DNA of 64,000 nt, taken from positions 62,001 through 126,000 of the forward strand of contig NZ_BOOK01000036.1 of NCBI RefSeq assembly GCF_016863195.1. The letters run 5' to 3'. The stretch is from Paraplanobispora takensis. Its GTDB lineage: Bacteria > Actinomycetota > Actinomycetes > Streptosporangiales > Streptosporangiaceae. The translations under genes and the position numbers were made by a program. Shown piece by piece: positions 16,638-25,732 of this stretch (position 1 is the stretch's first letter; the number at the start of each line of letters is the position of its first letter). The notes under the pieces are model-generated. The model was not told the DNA's origin and did not search any database. It worked only from the letters and a program-made list of their open reading frames with translations.

Positions 16638-16911
16638 CTGCTGTTCAACTCCTCGGAAAACCGTGTCGTGCGGACTCGTTCACATTGAAGTAACCGGATA
16701 TCGGCTGTTCACCAGGTGGACGCTCACTGGACGTCCCATTCTCGTCGGATATCCTCACCTACGGGACCTGGGCGACGTAGCCCCCGGGTCCTTACGTGTT
16801 TTCTGTACGGCTACCGCCGGCATGACGCGGGTAAGGAGGCACCGTGACCCCACCGGACGCACGGGCCGCCGCGCGCGACGAACTGTGGGCGAGCCCGACG
16901 AAGGAGTGCCC

Positions 16912-17625
16912 TTGAGCAACCTCCTGCTTCTGACCAACGTCCTGGAACCCTCCTCCGAGGTGCTCCCGGCACTGGGGCTGCTGCTGCACTCGGTCCGCGT
17001 CGCCCCGGCTGAGGCGTCCGCACTGATCGACGCCCCGCCCGCCGACGCGATCCTCGTCGACGCGCGCCGCGAGCTCGTCCAGGCCAAGAGCCTGTGCAGG
17101 CTGTTGCGGACGACCGGAATCGACTGCCCCCTCCTGGTGATCGTCACCGAGGGCGGCCTGGCGGCGATGACCGCCGAGTGGGGCGCCGACGACGTCATCC
17201 TCGACAGCGCCGGCCCGGCCGAGGTCGAGGCCCGTCTCCGGCTGGCCGTGGGCCGGCTGAACCTGTCGGCCGCCGAGGAGGTGCCCGACGAGATCCGCAG
17301 CGGCGACCTGTCGATCGACGAGGCCACCTACACCGCCCGGCTCCGCGGCCGCGCGCTGGACCTGACGTTCAAGGAGTTCGAGCTCCTGAAGTATCTCGCG
17401 CAGCACCCCGGCCGGGTGTTCACCCGCGCTCAGCTGCTGCAGGAGGTCTGGGGATACGACTACTTCGGCGGCACCCGGACCGTGGACGTGCACGTCCGGC
17501 GGCTGCGCGCCAAGCTCGGCGCCGAGTACGAGTCGCTGATCGGAACGGTCCGGAACGTCGGCTACCGGTTCGTCCCCGAGCGCGGCAACGAGCACAGCGA
17601 GGACCGCGAGCCCGCCCGCCGCTGA
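16912..17625 (+). CDS. glnR: GlnR, global nitrogen regulator (OmpR-type)
   Basis: A 237-residue atypical response regulator controlling nitrogen assimilation in actinomycetes. It reads [20 protein letters not shown] from TTG 16912, which sits 5 bases after AAGGAG; this matches the N-terminus of known GlnR better than the nearby GTG. The receiver domain (1-115) is followed by a winged helix with the almost invariant [20 protein letters not shown] and [17 protein letters not shown]. GlnR receivers work without canonical phosphorylation. Gene order (sulfurtransferase, MoaD-type protein, DUF2993, glnR) recalls the Streptomyces glnR region. Confidence 0.95.
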   Translation: MSNLLLLTNVLEPSSEVLPALGLLLHSVRVAPAEASALIDAPPADAILVDARRELVQAKSLCRLLRTTGIDCPLLVIVTEGGLAAMTAEWGADDVILDSAGPAEVEARLRLAVGRLNLSAAEEVPDEIRSGDLSIDEATYTARLRGRALDLTFKEFELLKYLAQHPGRVFTRAQLLQEVWGYDYFGGTRTVDVHVRRLRAKLGAEYESLIGTVRNVGYRFVPERGNEHSEDREPARR

Positions 17626-17769
17626 CCCACCCGCCCGGCGCCGAGGGAGCGCCGGGGAGCGGAGCCCTGCCCGGGCAGAGCCCCGCCGGACCGGGCCCGC
17701 CGGACGGCAGAGGGCACGTCCCGGATCCCGTGCTCCCCTCCGACGGCCCCCGGACGGCCGCCCTCCGCT

Positions 17770-17901
17770 CTAGACCTTGACGGCGGTCTCGAACTCGGCG
17801 CTGCCTTCGTAATCGGTCAGGAGGAACGGAGCGGAGACGGCCAGCGCGGTCATCACGGCCAGCAGGGCCTTCAGGACGGCAGAGTGTCTGATCTTCATCA
17901 T
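17770..17901 (-). CDS. Small membrane or secreted peptide (43 aa)
   Basis: An open frame from ATG 17901 (or 17898) to TAG 17770 encodes a basic start (MMKIRHSAVLKA), one hydrophobic helix (LLAVMTALAVSAPFLL) and an acidic tail (TDYEGSAEFETAVKV). Nearly all third codon positions are G or C, as in real genes here, which argues for coding. It could be a single-pass small protein or a signal-peptide-only secreted peptide. The ribosome site is weak (GGCGGA). Not recognised as a named family. Confidence 0.5.
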   Translation of the reverse strand: MMKIRHSAVLKALLAVMTALAVSAPFLLTDYEGSAEFETAVKV

Positions 17902-18018
17902 GTCCGCCGACGGTAGGCCGGGCCCCTTGTGGATCACTTGGAAGCCACCGAAGCCGCGAGCGCCTGTCCGTCTGCCGATCCGCGCGACAGCGCCCGCGCC
18001 GTACCCCGTTCTCCGGCA

Positions 18019-18053
18019 GACGGCCCGCCGGGATCACCCGGCGGGCCGCCGTC
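18019..18053 (-). terminator. Hairpin downstream of the 5'-nucleotidase gene
   Basis: Arms gacggcccgccggg and cccggcgggccgccgtc pair around atca, leaving a small bulge. It begins just past the stop codon at 18057 and probably terminates the minus-strand transcript. Confidence 0.65.
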
Positions 18054-18056
18054 ACA

Positions 18057-19862
18057 TCACGGAACGACCGTGATGTGGTTGGGGGTCGGAGGCGCGATCG
18101 GCGAGTTGGCCCCGAAGTAGGCGGCGAACGCGTCGATGTCGAGCGGTCCGCTCCAGAGGTCGGTGCTCTGCTTGAAGGTGTCGAAGGCGTCACCGCCGCC
18201 GACCAGGAAGTTGTTGGCGGCGACCCGGATGGACTGGGTGTCCGTCACGGGAACACCGTCGATCTTCATGTCGGAGATCTTCGAGCCCCACGGCGCGCTG
18301 GTGCTGTAGGTGTAGGTGAAGTTCGACGACGGCTGCAGGATCTTGGTGAACGCCTGCTTGTTGGGCCCGCCGACGAACTGCTCCTCCAGGATGGTCTTCA
18401 GCTGCGCGCCGGTCAGCGTGACGACCTGCACGAGGTTGTTGAACGGCTGGACCGCGAAGGCCTCTCCGTAGGTCACGACCCCGTCGCCCTCGCCCGCGGG
18501 GGAGCCGGCGTAGGTCAGGCTGGTCCGGACGCCGCCCGGGTTCATCAGCGCGATCTGGGCGTTGCCGCCGCTCTTGGCCGAGGCGAGCTGGCCGTCGGCG
18601 ATCAGGTTGCCCAGCGGGGACTCGCCGGAGGCGACCGCGGTGTTGGTGATGTCCGCGGTGATGTTGCCGATCGGCTTGTTGGCGACCGAGGAGACGCGGT
18701 CCTTCCAGCTCTGGACGAAGGCGGAGATCTCCGGGTCCGGGGTGACGGTCCTGGTCACGACGTGGTTGTCGGCGACCACCGAGGAGCGCACGACGTCACG
18801 GGTGCGCGTGTCCACCTGGAAGTCGATCTGGGTGATCACCCGGCCGAACGAGCCGCCCTGGCTGTAGAGGCGCTGGCCGCCCTTGGGGTCGGTCACGGTG
18901 CACAGGTAGGCCTGGTGCGAGTGGCCGCTGAGGATCATGTCGATCTCGGCGTCCACCTGGGTGGCGATGCGGTTGCCCGCGCCGGGCACGGCGCTGCAGG
19001 CGTCGGGCGACTGGTTCGGGGTGACCTGGTCGCCCTCGTGCACCAGCACGACCTGCGCCTTGACGCCGACCAGCTTGAGCAGCCTGGAGGCGACGTTGGC
19101 GGCCTTGACCTCGTCGATGAACTCCAGGTCCTTGATGCCCTCGGTGCCGACGATGCTCGGGGTGACCTGGGTGACCAGGCCGATGAAGCCGACCGGCACG
19201 CCGTTCATCCAGCGGATGGAGACCGGGGGCAGCGCCGGGATGCCGTAGTCCTTCAGCAGCGCGCGCAGCGAGTTCGGGTTCGCCTGCCCGCCGAGGGCGG
19301 CCAGGGCCTCCTTCTCCGCGGTGGTGCTCTTCCGCTTGAGCAGGACGTTGGCACCGATGTAGTCGTACTTCGCGCCCTTCCACTCGCCGGCGGGCGAGCA
19401 GCCGTCCACCGGGTGGCAGCCGCCCTTCATGATGCGCTTGAGCTCGGCGTAGCCCTCGTCGAACTCGTGGTTGCCCACGGCCGAGGTGGTGATGCCGACC
19501 TTGCCGAGGAACTCCACCGACGGCTCGTCGTGGAAGGCCGCCGAGATCAGGGGGGTGGCGCCGATCAGGTCGCCCTGGGCGACCTTCAGCGTGTTCTTGT
19601 CCGAGAGCTGCTTGAGGTGGGTGGCGACGTAGGCCGCGCCGCCGGCCTCGACCGTAGCGCCGTTCTCGTCGACCATGCGGCCCGAGGACCCGGTCGGCGG
19701 CTCCAGGTTGCCGTGGAAGTCGTTGAGTGAGAGCAGGCGGACCGGGACCGTCCTGGCGGGCTTGTTGGTGTCGCCCGCCTCGGCCGGTCCCGTCGCGATC
19801 ACGAGCCCGGCCGAGGCGAGAACGCCGGCCAGAGCCAACCGCTGGAAGGAACGAGACATCAT
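18057..19862 (-). CDS. Secreted 5'-nucleotidase / metallophosphoesterase
   Basis: About 601 residues with a signal peptide (LALAGVLASAGLVIATGPAEA). The metallophosphoesterase domain shows the metal-binding blocks LLSLNDFHGN, QGDLIGATP, GNHEFDEG, LVHEGDQ and SGHSHQAY, and a C-terminal 5'-nucleotidase domain follows (NPGGVRTSL, FNNLVQVVTLTG, ANNFLVGGGDAF). It would hydrolyse extracellular nucleotides or related phosphoesters, releasing phosphate and nucleosides, which fits the phosphate uptake genes 1.2 kb away. No C-terminal sorting motif is seen. Possible starts are 19874 (GTG), 19862 and 19859 (ATG); none has a clear ribosome site. Confidence 0.92.
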   Translation of the reverse strand: MMSRSFQRLALAGVLASAGLVIATGPAEAGDTNKPARTVPVRLLSLNDFHGNLEPPTGSSGRMVDENGATVEAGGAAYVATHLKQLSDKNTLKVAQGDLIGATPLISAAFHDEPSVEFLGKVGITTSAVGNHEFDEGYAELKRIMKGGCHPVDGCSPAGEWKGAKYDYIGANVLLKRKSTTAEKEALAALGGQANPNSLRALLKDYGIPALPPVSIRWMNGVPVGFIGLVTQVTPSIVGTEGIKDLEFIDEVKAANVASRLLKLVGVKAQVVLVHEGDQVTPNQSPDACSAVPGAGNRIATQVDAEIDMILSGHSHQAYLCTVTDPKGGQRLYSQGGSFGRVITQIDFQVDTRTRDVVRSSVVADNHVVTRTVTPDPEISAFVQSWKDRVSSVANKPIGNITADITNTAVASGESPLGNLIADGQLASAKSGGNAQIALMNPGGVRTSLTYAGSPAGEGDGVVTYGEAFAVQPFNNLVQVVTLTGAQLKTILEEQFVGGPNKQAFTKILQPSSNFTYTYSTSAPWGSKISDMKIDGVPVTDTQSIRVAANNFLVGGGDAFDTFKQSTDLWSGPLDIDAFAAYFGANSPIAPPTPNHITVVP

Positions 19863-19991
19863 GGACAATGACACTAGAGCTGCTATCTATGCAGGGAATG
19901 TCTGCAAGGTAACGATTCGTCCCGCTCTGAGCTGGCGTCTTTTGCCAGTCCGGTGATCCTTACGGGCCGGAACCCGCTTAGAGTCCAGAAC

Positions 19992-20966
19992 ATGAACGCG
20001 CGTGTGGAACATCGGGGACGACTCGACGAACAAGAGGTGGCCGCCGTTCTCGCGGTGGTCGAGGCCGCCACGGAGACCGACGGGGTCCGCCCCCTCAACG
20101 AACACGTGATGCTCCATCTGCGGTACGGAGGCGACGAGCGCGCGGGCGCGGCGCTCCTCTACGTGGATGACACCCTCGCGGGTTACGCGCACGTGGACCC
20201 CACGGACCCGGTCGAGGGGCCGAGCGGGGAACTGGTGATCCATCCCGCCTTCCGGCGGCGGGGCCACGGTCACCGGCTGCTGCAGGCCGTACTGGAGCAG
20301 ACCGGGGGCAGGCTGCGGCTGTGGGCGCACGGGGGGCATCCGGGGGCCGAGGCCCTGGCCGCCTCGCTGGGCCTGGTGAAGGTCAGGGCGCTGTGGCAGA
20401 TGCGGCGCTCGCTGTTCACCGCCGTCCCCGGGTTCGAACTGCCCGAGGGGGTACGGCTGCGCACCTTCGACCCGGAGACCGACGGGCAGGCCTGGGTGGC
20501 GCTGAACGCCCGCGCCTTCGCCGGTCATCCGGAGCAGGGGGCCTGGACGCTGGAGGACCTGAAGCGGCGCGAGCAGGAGTCGTGGTTCGACCCGGCGGGC
20601 TTCTTCCTCGCGGTGCGCGGGGACGGCGGGAGCGGCGCGGACGGCGGGAGCGGCGCGGACGGCGGGAGCGGCGCAGGCGGCGCGGACGGTGCGGACAGGC
20701 TGGTCGGTTTCCACTGGACCAAGGTGCACGGGGCGCAGGGTCACGGGCACGACCCGATCGGGGAGGTCTACGTGGTCGGCGTCGACCCGGCCGAGCAGGG
20801 CGGCGGGCTCGGCCGATCGCTGACGCTGGCGGGGCTGTCGCACCTGCGCTCCCTCGGCCTGGCCCAGGTGATGCTGTACGTGGACGAGAGCAACACCCCG
20901 GCGATCCGCCTCTACGAAGGGCTGGGGTTCACCCGCTGGGACACCGACGTGATGTACCGCAAGTGA
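19992..20966 (+). CDS. mshD: Mycothiol synthase MshD
   Basis: A tandem GNAT acetyltransferase that adds acetyl from acetyl-CoA to Cys-GlcN-Ins, the last step of mycothiol synthesis. The 324-residue protein has the N-terminal GNAT core (GELVIHPAFRRRGHGHRLL) and the C-terminal one (IGEVYVVGVDPAEQGGGLG, then SNTPAIRLYEGLGFTRW). The start ATG 19992 gives the usual N-terminus; an in-frame ATG at 19953 is less likely. A Gly/Ser/Ala/Asp-rich insert encoded by an 18-bp triplicated repeat lengthens a loop of the second domain between FFLAVRGD and ADRLVGFHW. Confidence 0.93.
   Translation: MNARVEHRGRLDEQEVAAVLAVVEAATETDGVRPLNEHVMLHLRYGGDERAGAALLYVDDTLAGYAHVDPTDPVEGPSGELVIHPAFRRRGHGHRLLQAVLEQTGGRLRLWAHGGHPGAEALAASLGLVKVRALWQMRRSLFTAVPGFELPEGVRLRTFDPETDGQAWVALNARAFAGHPEQGAWTLEDLKRREQESWFDPAGFFLAVRGDGGSGADGGSGADGGSGAGGADGADRLVGFHWTKVHGAQGHGHDPIGEVYVVGVDPAEQGGGLGRSLTLAGLSHLRSLGLAQVMLYVDESNTPAIRLYEGLGFTRWDTDVMYRK
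20622..20675 (+). repeat. 18-bp tandem repeat inside mshD, three copies
   Basis: The unit gacggcgggagcggcgcg occurs at 20622-20639, 20640-20657 and 20658-20675 (last base changed). It encodes repeated DGGSGA in a loop of MshD and keeps the frame. Confidence 0.9.
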
Positions 20967-21036
20967 CGGTGCGGGCCGTACCCGGGGAGACACGGCACGG
21001 GCCGTGGCCTGGGGTGCACGGCCCGGCCGGACACGG

Positions 21037-21074
21037 AAAAGGTCCCGGACGGAGCGGGCGGCTCCGCCGGGACC
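21037..21074 (-). terminator. Rho-independent terminator of the phosphate uptake operon
   Basis: Arms ggtcccgg(a)cggagc and gctccgccgggacc form a strong hairpin. Read on the minus strand it is followed by TTTT, and it lies 14 bases past the Pit stop codon. Confidence 0.8.
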
Positions 21075-21087
21075 CTCCGGTGCCGGC

Positions 21088-22092
21088 CTACTCGACCATC
21101 CAGTGCAGCGCGTAGTAGGACAGCGCGGCGACGAGCGCGGCGGCCGGGATCGTGAGGACCCAGGCGGTCACGATGTTGCCGGCCACGCCCCAGCGCACGG
21201 CCGACAGGCGCTTGGTGGCGCCCACGCCCATGATCGCGCTGGTGATGGTGTGGGTGGTGGAGATCGGCGCGCCGAAGCCGATGGCCGCGCCGTACAGGAC
21301 GCTGGAGGCGGCGGCCTCCGCGGCGAACCCCTGGGGCGGGTCCAGGGCGATGATGCGGCGGCCGAGCGTGCGCATGATGCGCCAGCCGCCGGCGTAGGTG
21401 CCCAGCGAGATCGCCGCCGCGGCGGCCAGGATGACCCACTGGGGGATGGGGTCGCCCTCCTGGGCGTAACCGCCGACCACGAGCGCCAGGAAGATGACGC
21501 CCATGGTCTTCTGTGCGTCCTGCAGCCCGTGGCCGAGGGCCATGGCCGCCGCAGAGAGCGTCTGCGCGTGGCGGAAGCCGCGGTTGGCCTTGGCGGGGTT
21601 GGCCCGGCGGAAGATCCACAGAATCGCGATCATGATGGATCCGGCCAGCAGGAAGCCGACCAGCGGGGAGAGGATCATGGGGATGACGACCTTCTCCAGT
21701 ACGCCGTCCCAGTGGATGACGCTCGCGGAGGCGAGCGCCGAGCCGATCAGGCCGCCGATGAGGGCGTGGCTGCTGGAGGAGGGCAACCCGAAGTACCAGG
21801 TGATGAGGTTCCAGGTGATCGCGCCGATCAGTCCGGAGCACACGATCACCAGGCCGTGTGAGCCCTCGGGGGCGTCGATGATGCCCTTGCCGACGGTCTG
21901 GGCCACCTGGGTGCCCAGGTGGGCGCCCAGGAAGTTCATGGCCGCGGCCATGAACAGGGCGGCCCTCGGGGTCAGCGCGCGGGTCGAGACCGAGGTCGCG
22001 ATCGCGTTCGCGGCGTCGTGGAACCCGTTGGTGTAGTCGAAGATCAGTGCCACGACCACCACGCCGATGACCAGGGCGAGCGAGAGATCCAC
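21088..22092 (-). CDS. pit: Low-affinity inorganic phosphate transporter (Pit family)
   Basis: A 334-residue membrane transporter that moves metal-phosphate with protons. The duplicated Pit signature is present (YTNGFHDAANAIATSVSTRA near the N-terminus, and GFGAPISTTHTITSAIMGVG later), with about nine or ten helices. Translation starts at GTG 22092, the base after the DUF47 stop codon, so the two genes are coupled. The pairing with a DUF47/PhoU-like protein is the standard bacterial Pit operon. Confidence 0.93.
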   Translation of the reverse strand: MDLSLALVIGVVVVALIFDYTNGFHDAANAIATSVSTRALTPRAALFMAAAMNFLGAHLGTQVAQTVGKGIIDAPEGSHGLVIVCSGLIGAITWNLITWYFGLPSSSSHALIGGLIGSALASASVIHWDGVLEKVVIPMILSPLVGFLLAGSIMIAILWIFRRANPAKANRGFRHAQTLSAAAMALGHGLQDAQKTMGVIFLALVVGGYAQEGDPIPQWVILAAAAAISLGTYAGGWRIMRTLGRRIIALDPPQGFAAEAAASSVLYGAAIGFGAPISTTHTITSAIMGVGATKRLSAVRWGVAGNIVTAWVLTIPAAALVAALSYYALHWMVE

Positions 22093-22710
22093 TTAGCTTT
22101 CCTTGACCGCGATCGACTCGATCGTGTTGGCCACGTGCTCGAACGCGTCCGCGGCCTCCTCCAGCTGGTCGATGACCTCCTTCATCTTCAGCACGGTGAG
22201 CGCGTCGTACTCACCGCTGAAGAGACGGGCCAGCAGCCGCCGGTAGACCTGGTCGGCCTGGTTCTCCAGACGGTTGACCTCGATCCAGTACTCGTTGAGG
22301 TTCTTCATCGAGCGCAGGCGGGGCATGGCCTCGGCGGTCAGCTCGGCGGCGCGCTCCAGGACCTCGACCTGCCGGACGACCTCCTTGGGGAGGTGCTCGA
22401 TCTGGTAGAGGACGATGAGGTCGGCGGCCGCCTCCATGAAGTCCATCACGTCGTCGAGGTTGGCCGCGAGGCGGTAGATGTCCTCGCGGTCGAACGGTGT
22501 GATGAAGCTCTCGTTCAGCCGGTTCATGATCGCATGGGTGCGCTCGTCACCGGCGTGCTCGCAGGCACGCATCTTCTCGGCCAGGGCTTCCCTGTCCGAG
22601 CCGTCACTGATGATCTCGACCAGCAGGCGGGACGCTGTGACGAGGTTGTTCGCCGAGTCGGCGAACAAGCCGTAGTAGCTGTCCTCACTAGGTGTGAGAC
22701 GCAGGCGCAC
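22093..22710 (-). CDS. DUF47 (PhoU-like) Pit accessory protein
   Basis: A 205-residue all-helical cytoplasmic protein expected to regulate the coupled Pit transporter. I chose GTG 22710 (VRLRLTPSEDSYYGLFADSA) because GGAG sits six bases upstream and the homologous family normally begins at this point; an in-frame start at 22860 would add about 50 unconserved residues. Helices such as REDIYRLAANLDDVMDFMEA and the acidic E/D-x3-D pattern match metal-binding PhoU-like bundles. It is directly upstream of pit. Confidence 0.92.
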   Translation of the reverse strand: MRLRLTPSEDSYYGLFADSANNLVTASRLLVEIISDGSDREALAEKMRACEHAGDERTHAIMNRLNESFITPFDREDIYRLAANLDDVMDFMEAAADLIVLYQIEHLPKEVVRQVEVLERAAELTAEAMPRLRSMKNLNEYWIEVNRLENQADQVYRRLLARLFSGEYDALTVLKMKEVIDQLEEAADAFEHVANTIESIAVKES

Positions 22711-22917
22711 GTCGTTCTCCAGATGTGCGGGGATGGTCCGCAGAGAAGAGTAAGGGTTACCAGCGGAAATGCGAACTTCACCCGCTAGACGTCCGCTCTT
22801 CGCTTTGTGGCTACCCTCCGTATGCCTGGCGACACCACGGCGGGCAGAGCTTGACGACATCTTTCCGGTGACCGATTTGCTGGTTTTTGACCATGTTATG
22901 CCGAATACTGGTCACAT

Positions 22918-24216
22918 ATGGGGGTCCGGGGAGCATGGCGGGAACGCCCGTTCCGCCTGCTCTGGTTCAGTCTGACGGCTTCTGTCGCCGCCGACCACAT
23001 TTTCCCCATCGCCGTGGTGGTCTCGTTACTCAAGGGCGGCCACGGCGGCTCCGTGGTCGGCGTCGTGCTCGCCGGACGCCTCGTGGCGTTGGTCACCTTC
23101 GCGGTGTTCGGCGGGGTCTGGGCCGACCGCCTGCCCCGCAGGACCGTGATGACGGCCTCACAGTGCTCCCTGTTGCTCATCGTCACCGCGGTCGCTTTCT
23201 GGCCCGCTCCTCCACCGCTGGTCCTCGGCCTGGCGATCTTCCTCGCCGGCGGCACCGAGGCGTTCTTCCGCCCGGCCTTCCAGGCCTGCCTGGCCTCGGT
23301 CCTGCCGATCCGCCTGCACCGCACGGGCATCGGCCTGACCAGCGCCTCCTGGCGGCTAGGCGCCGCCGCCGGCTCGGCCCTGGGCGCCCTGACCGTCATG
23401 GTCCACGACTCGCGGGCGGCGCTCTGGCTCGCCGCGGCGGGCTTCGCGGCCAGCGCCCTGCTCCTGCGCCACGTGCAGGAACCCCCGGCGGCCCATGAGC
23501 AGCGGCTGCCCGTCTCGGTGGAGATCCGCGAGGGCGTGGCGGAGGTGTCGCGCCGGCCCTGGATGGCCACAGTGATCTCCGTCACCGCGCTCCACCAGAC
23601 CCTCATCGTGGCCCCCGCGCAGGTGCTGCTCCCGGTCACCACCGTCTCTCCGTACAAGTCACCGCTGGAGGGCATGTACGGCCTCACCCTGGCGGCCCTG
23701 TCCCTCGGCGGCCTGATCGGCGCGATGATCGCCATGCGCCTGACCCCGCGCCGCCCCGGCCTGGTCGCCATGGTCGCGCTCGTGCCGTACGGGCTCGTGC
23801 CGCTCGTCCTGATGGAGCCCATCGTCCCCGGCTGGGTCTTCACCGGTTACCTGCTGGCCGGCATCGGCCTGGAGATCTCCGCCATCGAGTGGATCCTCGG
23901 CATGCTCCGCACCGTCCCGCCCGACCGTCAGGCCCGGGTGGCCTCCCTCGAATGGATGGCCGCGCTGAGCATGACCCCGCTCGCGCTCTCCCTGACGGTC
24001 CCCCTCGCCGACCTCATGGGCCGCGACGTCTTCCTGGCCGCCAGCGCCGCCACCGCCCTGCTGCCGCTGGCGGCCCTGCTCGTGCCCGGGCTGACCTCGT
24101 TCAGATCCGGGTGCGATGGAAGTTCAGGTACGAACGGCTCGGCGTCGGGCCCCGCTGCCCCTGATAGCGAGAGCCGTACCGCTCCGACCCGTAAGGGTGC
24201 TCGGCCGGCGAACTGA
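22918..24216 (+). CDS. MFS transporter, exporter-like
   Basis: A 432-residue major facilitator of the EntS/MefA-like group with about twelve helices; the loop 2-3 motif appears as [13 protein letters not shown]. The substrate cannot be read. The start ATG 22918 has no visible ribosome site, so it may be leaderless. The last roughly 39 residues after VPGLTSF are Ser/Gly/Pro-rich and overlap the convergent dcd gene by 116 bp. They look like a read-through tail after loss of an ancestral stop codon. Confidence 0.85.
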   Translation: MGVRGAWRERPFRLLWFSLTASVAADHIFPIAVVVSLLKGGHGGSVVGVVLAGRLVALVTFAVFGGVWADRLPRRTVMTASQCSLLLIVTAVAFWPAPPPLVLGLAIFLAGGTEAFFRPAFQACLASVLPIRLHRTGIGLTSASWRLGAAAGSALGALTVMVHDSRAALWLAAAGFAASALLLRHVQEPPAAHEQRLPVSVEIREGVAEVSRRPWMATVISVTALHQTLIVAPAQVLLPVTTVSPYKSPLEGMYGLTLAALSLGGLIGAMIAMRLTPRRPGLVAMVALVPYGLVPLVLMEPIVPGWVFTGYLLAGIGLEISAIEWILGMLRTVPPDRQARVASLEWMAALSMTPLALSLTVPLADLMGRDVFLAASAATALLPLAALLVPGLTSFRSGCDGSSGTNGSASGPAAPDSESRTAPTRKGARPAN

Positions 24217-24676
24217 GCCGGAACAGGCACAGCTGACCGATCTTCATCCCCGGCCAGAGCTTGATCGGCAACGTCGCGACATTGGACAGCTCCAGCGTCA
24301 CGTGCCCGCTGAACCCCGGATCGATGAACCCGGCCGTGGAGTGCGTGAGCAGCCCCAGCCTGCCGAGCGAACTCTTGCCCTCCAGCCGCGAGGCGATGTC
24401 GTCGGGCAGGCTGATGACCTCGTAGGTGCTCGCCAGGACGAACTCCCCCGGATGCAGGATGAACGGCTCGTCCCCGTCGGGCTCGACCAGCCGCGTGAGG
24501 TCGGGCTGCTCGGTCGCCGGATCGATGTGCGGATAACGGTGGTTCTCGAAGACCCTGAAGTAACGGTCCAGCCGCACGTCCACGCTGGACGGCTGGAGCA
24601 TCTCCGAGTCGAACGGATCAAGCTTGACCCGCCCGGCCTCGATCTCGGCTCGGATATCACGATCGGAAAGCAGCAC
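24101..24676 (-). CDS. dcd: dCTP deaminase, probably bifunctional (dUMP-forming)
   Basis: A 191-residue enzyme that deaminates dCTP, in this subgroup probably with dUTP hydrolysis to dUMP for thymidylate synthesis. Motifs include [31 protein letters not shown] (about 97-116), catalytic Glu in HVTLELSN (about E129) and the C-terminal [11 protein letters not shown]. It closely resembles the bifunctional Dcd of Mycobacterium tuberculosis, including [14 protein letters not shown]. Its 3' end is antisense to the tail of the MFS gene. Confidence 0.95.
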   Translation of the reverse strand: MLLSDRDIRAEIEAGRVKLDPFDSEMLQPSSVDVRLDRYFRVFENHRYPHIDPATEQPDLTRLVEPDGDEPFILHPGEFVLASTYEVISLPDDIASRLEGKSSLGRLGLLTHSTAGFIDPGFSGHVTLELSNVATLPIKLWPGMKIGQLCLFRLSSPAEHPYGSERYGSRYQGQRGPTPSRSYLNFHRTRI

Positions 24677-24784
24677 GTGGGCAACCTACCAACGCCCCGC
24701 CCCCGCATTCGCAGCGATTCCCGAGTCCGGGGAGGGCGAGAGCGCGGCGAATATCCGCTACAGTGGTGGACGCGGTTCACCGCT

Positions 24785-24858
24785 GCGGGTGTAGTTCAAT
24801 GGCAGAACATCAGCTTCCCAAGCTGACAGCGCGGGTTCGATTCCCGTCACCCGCTCCA
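24785..24858 (+). tRNA. tRNA-Gly (anticodon CCC)
   Basis: A complete 74-nt cloverleaf. Acceptor arms GCGGGTG and CACCCGC pair, the D arm contains TTCAATGGCAGAA, the anticodon loop is TTCCCAA (anticodon CCC), the T arm is GCGGGTTCGATTCCCGT, and CCA is encoded. The 3' 44 bases recur exactly at 25733 and with one change at 27328, marking this gene as an integration site. Confidence 0.97.
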
Positions 24859-24865
24859 AAACCTC

Positions 24866-25291
24866 TCAAGCGAGTACGGCCGGCAGCAGCCTGAACGCCG
24901 GAATGTGCCGGGGCCGGATCAGAGTGAAGTCTCGGCGATCGAGCGTCGCGATCTGCGTGACATCCAACCGCTCAGCGATGGCGAGGACAGAAACATCCGC
25001 CGGATCAAGACGCGCGTCTTTGTAGAACCGGACGAGTTCGGCCATACGCCGCACGTCAGCAGGGCAGAGATCGACCAACTCGAACTCTTCCGTCACGAGA
25101 TCAAGGAACTGGGCGTGTACGGCTGCCCCCATGTGCCTGTTGATCGTCCAACCGGCTTCGATGAGAACCGTCGAGGGCAGCAGCAGCGGCCCCTCCAGTT
25201 CCTCCAAGAGACGTACGCATGAGGCGTGGTGCTTGTCATCTCGGTCGACGACGGCGATCAGAGGGCCGGTGTCCAGAAGCGTGGGGGTCAC
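24866..25291 (-). CDS. PIN-domain toxin (VapC-like ribonuclease)
   Basis: A 141-residue PIN nuclease with the acidic metal-binding set D7 (LLDTGPL), E45 (VLIEAGW), D96/D99 (DARLDPADVSVLAIA) and D118 (IATLDRRDF). It starts at GTG 25291, overlapping the stop of the upstream small gene, the usual antitoxin-toxin order. It ends only 8 bases after the tRNA-Gly gene. VapC-type PIN toxins cut tRNA or rRNA; the target here is unknown. The pair lies between two tRNA-derived att copies, suggesting cargo that stabilises the island. Confidence 0.88.
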   Translation of the reverse strand: MTPTLLDTGPLIAVVDRDDKHHASCVRLLEELEGPLLLPSTVLIEAGWTINRHMGAAVHAQFLDLVTEEFELVDLCPADVRRMAELVRFYKDARLDPADVSVLAIAERLDVTQIATLDRRDFTLIRPRHIPAFRLLPAVLA

Positions 25292-25533
25292 ACCGACCGA
25301 TTGAACCGCTCCGCCAGCAGATTTTCGACCCGTTCCGACAGATCCCCTTCACCAGAGGCACCGATCCCCGCGATCGACAACCGCCGACGCCGAACCGGCT
25401 CATCGATCTCTTCATCCACGGTCTCAGCCAACTCCGGATCCGTCTTCACCAGACGCAGCAGACGACGCGCCTGGTCTGGAGAAAGCCGATCGACCAGATG
25501 GTGGAGTTCCTCGTGCGCGTGCCCGGCAGTCAT
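25288..25533 (-). CDS. Antitoxin-like partner of the PIN toxin
   Basis: An 81-residue acidic protein (from ATG 25533, MTAGHAHEELHHLVDRLSPD; a longer form from 25575 adds 14 basic residues). The N-terminal pattern AHEELHHLVDRLSPDQARRL is typical of short antitoxins co-encoded with PIN proteins. The C-terminal half (LSIAGIGASGEGDLSERVEN) resembles the toxin-wrapping tail of such antitoxins. No clear DNA-binding fold can be named. Its stop overlaps the toxin start. Confidence 0.8.
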   Translation of the reverse strand: MTAGHAHEELHHLVDRLSPDQARRLLRLVKTDPELAETVDEEIDEPVRRRRLSIAGIGASGEGDLSERVENLLAERFNRSV

Positions 25534-25576
25534 ACCCCTGAGTCTACGTAAGCGTCTGCGCTTGCCCCAGTCCAAC

Positions 25577-25732
25577 TGCCGTATCAGCGGTGTCTTGACA
25601 TCAAAGCTTCGTGCCAGATGCGTGCCAGAACGGGCGGGGAACCACGGTCACTCACGGGGACCCACGGTCAACCGGCCCGCTCTGACCTGCGCCCCGGTTT
25701 TCCCAGCTCAGTCCGGCATGATCAGTAACCGG
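25577..25732. other. Intergenic arm preceding the second att copy
   Basis: Non-coding. It holds tandem cgtgccag motifs (about 25603-25620) and the tracts ctcacgggga and ttttcccagctcag. Similar tracts in the same order precede the third att copy, as expected for the right arm of one family of integrative elements. Confidence 0.6.

Noticed and set aside
16906-16914. GTG 16906 as the glnR start
   Set aside because: It overlaps the AAGGAG ribosome site; TTG 16912 has correct spacing and gives the conserved GlnR N-terminus.
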